A DNA stretch of 64,000 nt. Source: AC-32 sp963719275 (GTDB lineage Bacteria; Actinomycetota; Thermoleophilia; Gaiellales; Gaiellaceae). The translations under genes and the position numbers were made by a program. The DNA is taken from NCBI GenBank assembly GCA_963719275.1, contig CAVRBT010000005.1, positions 186,001 to 250,000 of the forward strand. The letters are read 5' to 3'. Positions 59,816 through 64,000 of the stretch are shown here, piece by piece (the stretch's first letter is position 1; each line of letters opens with the position of its first letter). A model generated the notes under the pieces. That model was not told where the DNA came from. It ran no database searches and saw only the letters and a list, made by a program, of their open reading frames with translations.

Positions 59816-61114
59816 ATGAAGCTGCGCGACCTGCCCTCCGTCGACGAGCTCGCCCGGGACGAGCGGCTGGCCGGAGAGCCCACGCCGCTGGTCGTCGCGG
59901 CGGCCCGTGCGGTGCTCGCGCGGGCGCGCGAGGAGATCACCGCGGGGCACGAACCGGGCGACCTGGTCGAGCGCACGCTGGCCGAGCTCGCCGCTGCCCG
60001 GGCCCCAGCGCTGCGGCGCGCGCTGAACGCGACGGGCGTGATCGTCCACACGAACCTCGGCCGCGCGCCGCTCCCCGAGGCCGCGCTGGTGCGGGCACTC
60101 GAGGTCGGCCGCGGCTACTCGAACCTCGAGTACGACCTGACAGCCGGCGGGCGCGGCTCGCGGCAGGACCACGTCGCGGCGATCCTGCGGAGGCTGACGG
60201 ACGCCGAGGCGGCGCTGGTCGTGAACAACAACGCGGCCGCGGTCATGCTTGCCCTGGCGGCGTTGGCCGAGGGGCGCGAGGTGCTCGTCTCGCGCGGCGA
60301 GCTGATCGAGATCGGAGACGGCTTCCGGATCCCGGACGTGCTCGCTCGCTCGGGGGCGCGGCTACGCGAGATCGGCACGACCAACCGCACGCGCGCGGCC
60401 GACTACGAGCGCGCGATCGGCCCGGAGACCGCCGTGCTCTTGCGCGTGCACCAGTCGAACTTCCGCGTCGTCGGCTTCACCGAGCAGCCGACGGTCGAGC
60501 AGCTCGCGGCCGTGGCGCGGCGGCACGAGCTGCCGCTGGTCGACGACCTCGGCTCCGGCGTCCTCGTGCACCTCGAGGGCGAGCCGTCGGCGAGGGAGGG
60601 CCTCGCAGCGGGCGCCGACCTCGTCTGCTTCTCGGGGGACAAGCTCCTGGGCGGCCCGCAGGCGGGGATCGTCGTCGGCCGCGCGGACCTCGTCGAGCGG
60701 CTCCGGCGACATCCGCTCCAGCGCGCGCTGCGCGCGGACAAGCTCACGCTGGCCGCGCTCGAGGGAACCCTCGGCCTCTATCTCGAGCCCGAGCGCGCGC
60801 TGCGTGAGGTGCCGGTGCTGCGGATGCTGAACGAGCCCGTCGAGACCGTGCGGGCGAGGGCCGAGCGGCTCGCGGGCGCCGTTGACGGTGAGATCGAGGA
60901 GACGGTCGCGCGCGTCGGCGGCGGCGCGCTTCCGCTGGCCGAGCTGCCGAGCGTCGCGTGCGCGGTCGAGGAGAGCCTTGCCGAGCCGTTGCGCGCCGGC
61001 GAGCCGCCGGTCGTGGGCGTGCTGCGAGACGGCCGCCTGCTGCTCGACTGCCGCACGCTCACCGACGCCGAGGCCGAGGAAGTCGCCGCGGTGGTCGCCG
61101 CCGCGCGCGGATGA
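59816..61114 (+). CDS. selA: L-seryl-tRNA(Sec) selenium transferase
   Basis: A 432-residue PLP enzyme. Blocks typical of SelA: LRDLPSVDEL at the start, LNATGVIVHTNLGRAPLPEA (about 70-89), NNNAAAVMLALAALAEGREV, VHQSNFRVVGF, the PLP lysine Lys276 in CFSGDKLLGGPQAGIVVG and RALRADKLTLAALEGTL. It converts Ser-tRNA(Sec) to Sec-tRNA(Sec) using selenophosphate. Its stop overlaps the methyltransferase start (ATGA). selB lies 1.7 kb downstream, marking a selenocysteine locus. Confidence 0.96.
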   Translation: MKLRDLPSVDELARDERLAGEPTPLVVAAARAVLARAREEITAGHEPGDLVERTLAELAAARAPALRRALNATGVIVHTNLGRAPLPEAALVRALEVGRGYSNLEYDLTAGGRGSRQDHVAAILRRLTDAEAALVVNNNAAAVMLALAALAEGREVLVSRGELIEIGDGFRIPDVLARSGARLREIGTTNRTRAADYERAIGPETAVLLRVHQSNFRVVGFTEQPTVEQLAAVARRHELPLVDDLGSGVLVHLEGEPSAREGLAAGADLVCFSGDKLLGGPQAGIVVGRADLVERLRRHPLQRALRADKLTLAALEGTLGLYLEPERALREVPVLRMLNEPVETVRARAERLAGAVDGEIEETVARVGGGALPLAELPSVACAVEESLAEPLRAGEPPVVGVLRDGRLLLDCRTLTDAEAEEVAAVVAAARG

Positions 61115-62070
61115 GCGGCCGCGCACCGGAGGAAGTCGTCTGGGACCTCCTGCACGGCGCGCTCGCGACGCGTGCCGTCGGCCTGGTCGTGGAGCTCGGC
61201 ATCCCCGACGCGCTCGCGCACGGTCCCCGGCACGTCGCTGCCCTGGCCGCCGAAGCGGGTGCGGACGCCGAGACGCTCTACCGCATCATGCGCGCACTGG
61301 CGAGCGAGGGCGTCTTCGCCGAGGAAGAGGCGGGCGTGTTCCGGAACACGCCCGCCTCTTCGACGCTCATGCGCGGGGGCGGGTGGGCGGAGTTCGCGCT
61401 GCTCTTCGGCAGCACCTGGCACCGGGCCGCGGGCGAGATCCAGGCGGACGGACCGCAGCCGGCGTTCGAGCGCATCCACGGCACCGACTACTGGTCGTGG
61501 GTCGCGAAGCACCCCGCGGAGCGAGCGATCTTCGACCAGGCGATGGCGGAGGGCAGAGAGCGCCGCGCCGACCGGCTCGAGGCCGTCGAGTGGCGGGGCG
61601 ACGAGACCGTGGTCGACGTCGGCGGAGGGAACGGCTCGCTGCTCGTAACGCTGCTCGAGCGCCGGCCCGGCCTGGGCGGGATCGTCTTCGACCTTCCCGA
61701 GACCGTGCGCGACGAGGAGGCGCTGGGCGAGCGGATCGCGTTCATCGAGGGCAGCTTCTTCGACTTCGTCCCTGAGGGCGACGTGTACGTCCTCGGCACC
61801 GTCCTGCACGACTGGGACGACGAGAGCGCGGCCCGGATCCTGCGCACGATCCGCGACTCTGCGCCGGCCGGCTCACGGCTCCTGATCCTCGACGCCGTCC
61901 TGCGGCCGGGAAACGAGCCGAACGGAACGAAGTGGCTCGACGTGCTGATGCTCGCGCTGGTCGGCGGGAAGGAGCGCACCGAGCCGCAGTGGCGCGAGCT
62001 GCTCGCCGCCGGGGGGTTCGAGCCGGTGCGCTTCCACGAGGCGCTCATCGAGGCGGTGCCCGCCGCCTGA
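61111..62070 (+). CDS. SAM-dependent O-methyltransferase (winged-helix dimerisation type)
   Basis: A 319-residue enzyme whose ATG overlaps the selA stop. The N-terminal helical and winged-helix dimerisation part has ATRAVGLVVELGIPDAL, then LYRIMRALASEGVFAEE. The SAM-binding loop is VVDVGGGNGSLL (about 168-179). DVYVLGTVLHDWDD carries the catalytic-region His-Asp of plant-type O-methyltransferases. It methylates a hydroxyl of an unknown, often aromatic, metabolite. Why it is coupled to selA is unclear; a link with selenium methylation is conceivable but unsupported. Confidence 0.88.
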   Translation: MSGRAPEEVVWDLLHGALATRAVGLVVELGIPDALAHGPRHVAALAAEAGADAETLYRIMRALASEGVFAEEEAGVFRNTPASSTLMRGGGWAEFALLFGSTWHRAAGEIQADGPQPAFERIHGTDYWSWVAKHPAERAIFDQAMAEGRERRADRLEAVEWRGDETVVDVGGGNGSLLVTLLERRPGLGGIVFDLPETVRDEEALGERIAFIEGSFFDFVPEGDVYVLGTVLHDWDDESAARILRTIRDSAPAGSRLLILDAVLRPGNEPNGTKWLDVLMLALVGGKERTEPQWRELLAAGGFEPVRFHEALIEAVPAA

Positions 62071-62079
62071 CCGACGTCG

Positions 62080-62344
62080 TCGCCGTCGAGGAGCCGAAGG
62101 CGCGGTCGAAGCTCTGCCGCGAGATGCTCGCCGCGCTGCCCGACTGGTTCGGGATCGAGGAGGCGGCTCGAGGCCGCCGAGTCGTTCCTCCGCGACCGCG
62201 ACGTCGAGTACCTGCAGGTCAAGACGCTGGGCCGGTCCGATCCCAGCGAACACTACGCCGTCACTGCGGAGCGTCTACGCCGCGCGCGGGTGCCGGTCGC
62301 TCGAGGAGCTCAGGGCGATCTGGGACGAGGGCGACCCCCTGCCG
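62080..62344 (+). pseudogene. GNAT acetyltransferase remnant
   Basis: Three short blocks in three frames reproduce parts of one GNAT family. VVAVEEPKARSKLCREMLAA with LPDWFGIEEA comes first, then LEAAESFLRDRDVEYLQVKT with LGRSDPSEHYA, then VYAARGCRSLEELRAIWDEG. The acetyl-CoA-binding core between WFGIEEA and LEAAESFL (about 60-70 residues) is missing and two further shifts are present. No functional protein can be made. Confidence 0.7.
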
Positions 62345-62809
62345 GTGGGACGGCGACCGCGGCTCGCGGAGTGCGCCGCGACCGGCCGCTGGTTCCACCG
62401 CGAGCTCGAGTGGCAGGTCGAGACGCTCCAGTTGCTGCGCGCGGGCGACTGGCACGCGCTCTGGGTCTCGTGGCTGCCGGGTCACGAGCCGTGGGGGTGG
62501 TACGTGAACCTGCAGAAGCCGTTCCGCCGCAGCGCGATCGGCTTCGAGACGATGGACCTGGCCCTGGACGTGATCGTCGAGGCCGATCGTATGTGGCGCT
62601 GGAAGGACGAGGACGAGCTCGAGACCTTCGTCGAGCGCGGAGCCTTCGGCCGCGAGCTCCCGCAGCGCCTTCGTGAGGAAGGGCTCCGTGTCGCGAGGAA
62701 GGCGGAGCGGAACGAGCCGCCGTTCAGCGAGCCGTGGCACGAGTGGCGTCCGGACCCGGCCTGGGAGCACCTCGAGCTGCCGAGCGGCTGGAATCGCCTC
62801 CGGCGGTAG
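62345..62809 (+). CDS. DUF402-domain protein, probably N-terminally truncated
   Basis: A 154-residue protein from a GTG. The DUF402 core is clear: WGWYVNLQKPFRRSAIGFET, MDLALDVIVEADRMWRWKDE and the C-terminal WHEWRPDPAWEHLELPSGWN. Related proteins have some 50-70 more N-terminal residues forming the first strands of the barrel. Here the frame instead runs out of the GNAT remnant, so the gene may have lost its 5' end. DUF402 proteins of known function are nucleotide phosphatases or RNA-associated. It ends 9 bp before selB. Confidence 0.7.
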   Translation: MGRRPRLAECAATGRWFHRELEWQVETLQLLRAGDWHALWVSWLPGHEPWGWYVNLQKPFRRSAIGFETMDLALDVIVEADRMWRWKDEDELETFVERGAFGRELPQRLREEGLRVARKAERNEPPFSEPWHEWRPDPAWEHLELPSGWNRLRR

Positions 62810-62818
62810 CGTCCCGGC

Positions 62819-64000
62819 ATGGCGCTGACCGTCGGCACCGCCGGCCACATCGACCACGGCAAGACCTGGCTCGTGCGTGCGCTCACCGGCAAGGACACCG
62901 ACCGTCTGCCGGAGGAGCGGGAGCGCGGCATCTCGATCGCGCTCGGCTACGCGCCGCTCGAGCTCCCCGACGGCACGCGGCTCTCGCTGATCGACGTCCC
63001 GGGCCACGAGCGCTTCGTGCGGACGATGGTCGCCGGCGCAACCGGGATCGACCTGTTCCTGCTCGTCGTCGACGCCGGCGAGGGCGCGCGGCCCCAGACG
63101 CACGAGCACCTGACGATCCTGCGCCTGCTCGGGATCGAGCGCGGCGTCGTGGCCGTCACGAAGGCGGATGCGGTCGACGCGGAGACGCTCGAGCTCGCGG
63201 TCGCCGAGGCGCGCGAGCTCGTCCCGGGAGCCGAGGTCGTCGCCGTCAGCGCGAAGACCGGTGCCGGGCTCGACGAGCTGCGGGAGGCGCTGGCGCGGGC
63301 CGCGGCCGACCTTCCCACGCGCACGCCGCGACGCGCCGACTCGACTGTATGTCGACCGCGCCTTCACGATCGCCGGCGCGGGCACCGTCGTCACCGGCAC
63401 GCTCTGGTCGGGCTCGATCGCCGCGGGCGACGAGCTGCGTGTCGAGCCGGCCGGCCTGCGGACGCGCGCGCGCAGCGTCCAGGTGCACGACCTGCCGGTG
63501 GCGAGCGCCGAGGCCGGCCAGCGGGTCGCCGTCAACCTCCCGGGCGTCTCGCGCTCGCAGCTGCGCCGCGGGGAGGCACTCGTGGCTCCGGGCGCCTATC
63601 CGGTGAGCTGGCGGCTCGACGTCGCACTCGAGGAGCTCGAGCCGATGCCTGCGGCCGTGACGGTTCACGTCGGGACGAGCGACGTGCCCGCCCGCGTGGT
63701 GCGCGAAGGACGCTTCGCCCAGCTACGGCTGAAGGAGCCCGTTGTGGCCGCGCGCGGCGACCGCGTCGTCCTGCGCACGGAGACGACCCTGGGCGGCGGC
63801 GTCGTGCTCGATCCTGCGCCGGCCCGCCGCTTCGATCCGAAGCGGCTCGAGCTGCTCGAAACCGGCGATCCCGAGGCGGTCGTCCGCGCCCTCGTCCACG
63901 AGCCGGTGGCCGGGGCCTCGCTGCAGGCGCGCGGGCTGCTTGCACCGGCGGAGCTCGCGCAGGGCCTCGCAGCGGTCGAGCACGCGGGCGACTGGTTCTT
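62819..64000 (+). CDS. selB: Selenocysteine-specific elongation factor SelB (frameshifted, 3' end outside window)
   Basis: The ATG at 62819 opens a GTPase with G1 GTAGHIDHGKTWLVRALTG, the TDRLPEERERGISIALGY switch, DVPGHERFVRTMVAGA and the VTKAD base-specificity motif. SelB replaces EF-Tu for Sec-tRNA at UGA codons with a SECIS element. After PTRTPRRADS the frame changes near 63340-63345. LYVDRAFTIAGAGTVVTGTL and the second beta-barrel (VQVHDLPVASAEAGQRVAVN) then continue in the +1 frame to the window end. Conservation on both sides suggests a one-base sequencing indel or a very recent lesion. The C-terminal winged helices lie beyond the window. Confidence 0.93.
   Translation, partial: MALTVGTAGHIDHGKTWLVRALTGKDTDRLPEERERGISIALGYAPLELPDGTRLSLIDVPGHERFVRTMVAGATGIDLFLLVVDAGEGARPQTHEHLTILRLLGIERGVVAVTKADAVDAETLELAVAEARELVPGAEVVAVSAKTGAGLDELREALARAAADLPTRTPRRADSTVCRPRLHDRRRGHRRHRHALVGLDRRGRRAACRAGRPADARAQRPGARPAGGERRGRPAGRRQPPGRLALAAAPRGGTRGSGRLSGELAARRRTRGARADACGRDGSRRDERRARPRGARRTLRPATAEGARCGRARRPRRPAHGDDPGRRRRARSCAGPPLRSEAARAARNRRSRGGRPRPRPRAGGRGLAAGARAACTGGARAGPRSGRARGRLVL

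Overview
The window is uniformly GC-rich, with short intergenic gaps, many GTG starts, ATGA/GTGA gene overlaps and several apparently leaderless genes. It carries at least five LuxR-type HTH proteins, an actinobacterial/Gram-positive type SOS box and three stacked peptide ABC transporters. I infer a chromosomal segment of a high-GC actinobacterium, most like the Thermoleophilia (Gaiellales/Solirubrobacterales) and possibly a metagenome assembly. The lineage is an inference; no taxonomic marker gene is present except the RNase P RNA, which I could not compare.

Layout. 1-3.7 kb: 3' end of an S8 subtilisin coupled to a GAF protein, a tiny gene encoding a perfectly repeated DVEAH/AVAKG peptide, an MFS permease fused to a cyclic-nucleotide-binding domain and a free cNMP-binding protein. 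3.7-6.8 kb: operon of a PimA-like glycosyltransferase, an LPG-synthase-type membrane protein and glycerate kinase. 6.8-10.7 kb: PAS-LuxR regulator, patatin lipase plus adenosine-deaminase-like hydrolase, small LuxR protein. 10.8-15.4 kb: lower-GC island with a MalT-like ATPase regulator, a membrane HD-GYP protein, a probable 29-residue hydrophobic peptide gene, a structured inverted repeat and another LuxR protein. 15.4-29.7 kb: two ATPases, then substrate-binding protein (broken)/permeases/ATPases/substrate-binding lipoprotein, then an NlpC/P60 peptidase with two permeases and a third binding lipoprotein. This is a 14-kb oligopeptide or murein-peptide uptake region.

29.8-38 kb: RpoD-type sigma factor, topoisomerase III, PlsC, a stand-alone 5'-3' exonuclease, a small DUF6457-like protein, an HDAC-family deacetylase and a divergent NarL-type two-component pair. 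38-44.8 kb: CAP protein, sulfotransferase, TetR-HIT-amino-acid-permease operon, a deletion scar joining remnants of a TetR gene and an MMPL transporter, a secreted cupredoxin-like protein and small proteins. 44.9-48 kb: RNase P RNA (minus strand), a secreted dirigent/AOC-like protein, lexA with a perfect SOS box and a coupled zinc-ribbon protein, a membrane protein with a PadR regulator, and tRNA-Leu(GAG). 48-55.5 kb: TldD/TldE, a divergent binding lipoprotein, SecG, a receiver-only regulator, a glycosyltransferase and the methylmalonyl-CoA-mutase large subunit. 55.5-58.9 kb: an orphan gp5/VgrG-like spike protein coupled to a MoaD-MoaE fusion, a broken collagen-like gene, a site-2-type protease and a LOG-family protein. 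59-64 kb: a secreted Ig-like protein and then selA, a methyltransferase, GNAT and DUF402 remnants and selB, which mark a selenocysteine-decoding locus. tRNA-Sec and selD are not visible in the window.

Several otherwise well-conserved genes contain small frame-shifting indels (the first binding protein, the HD-GYP gene, the collagen-like gene, selB). Some may be consensus errors of the assembly. The TetR/MMPL and GNAT/DUF402 remnants carry larger deletions and look like real decay.
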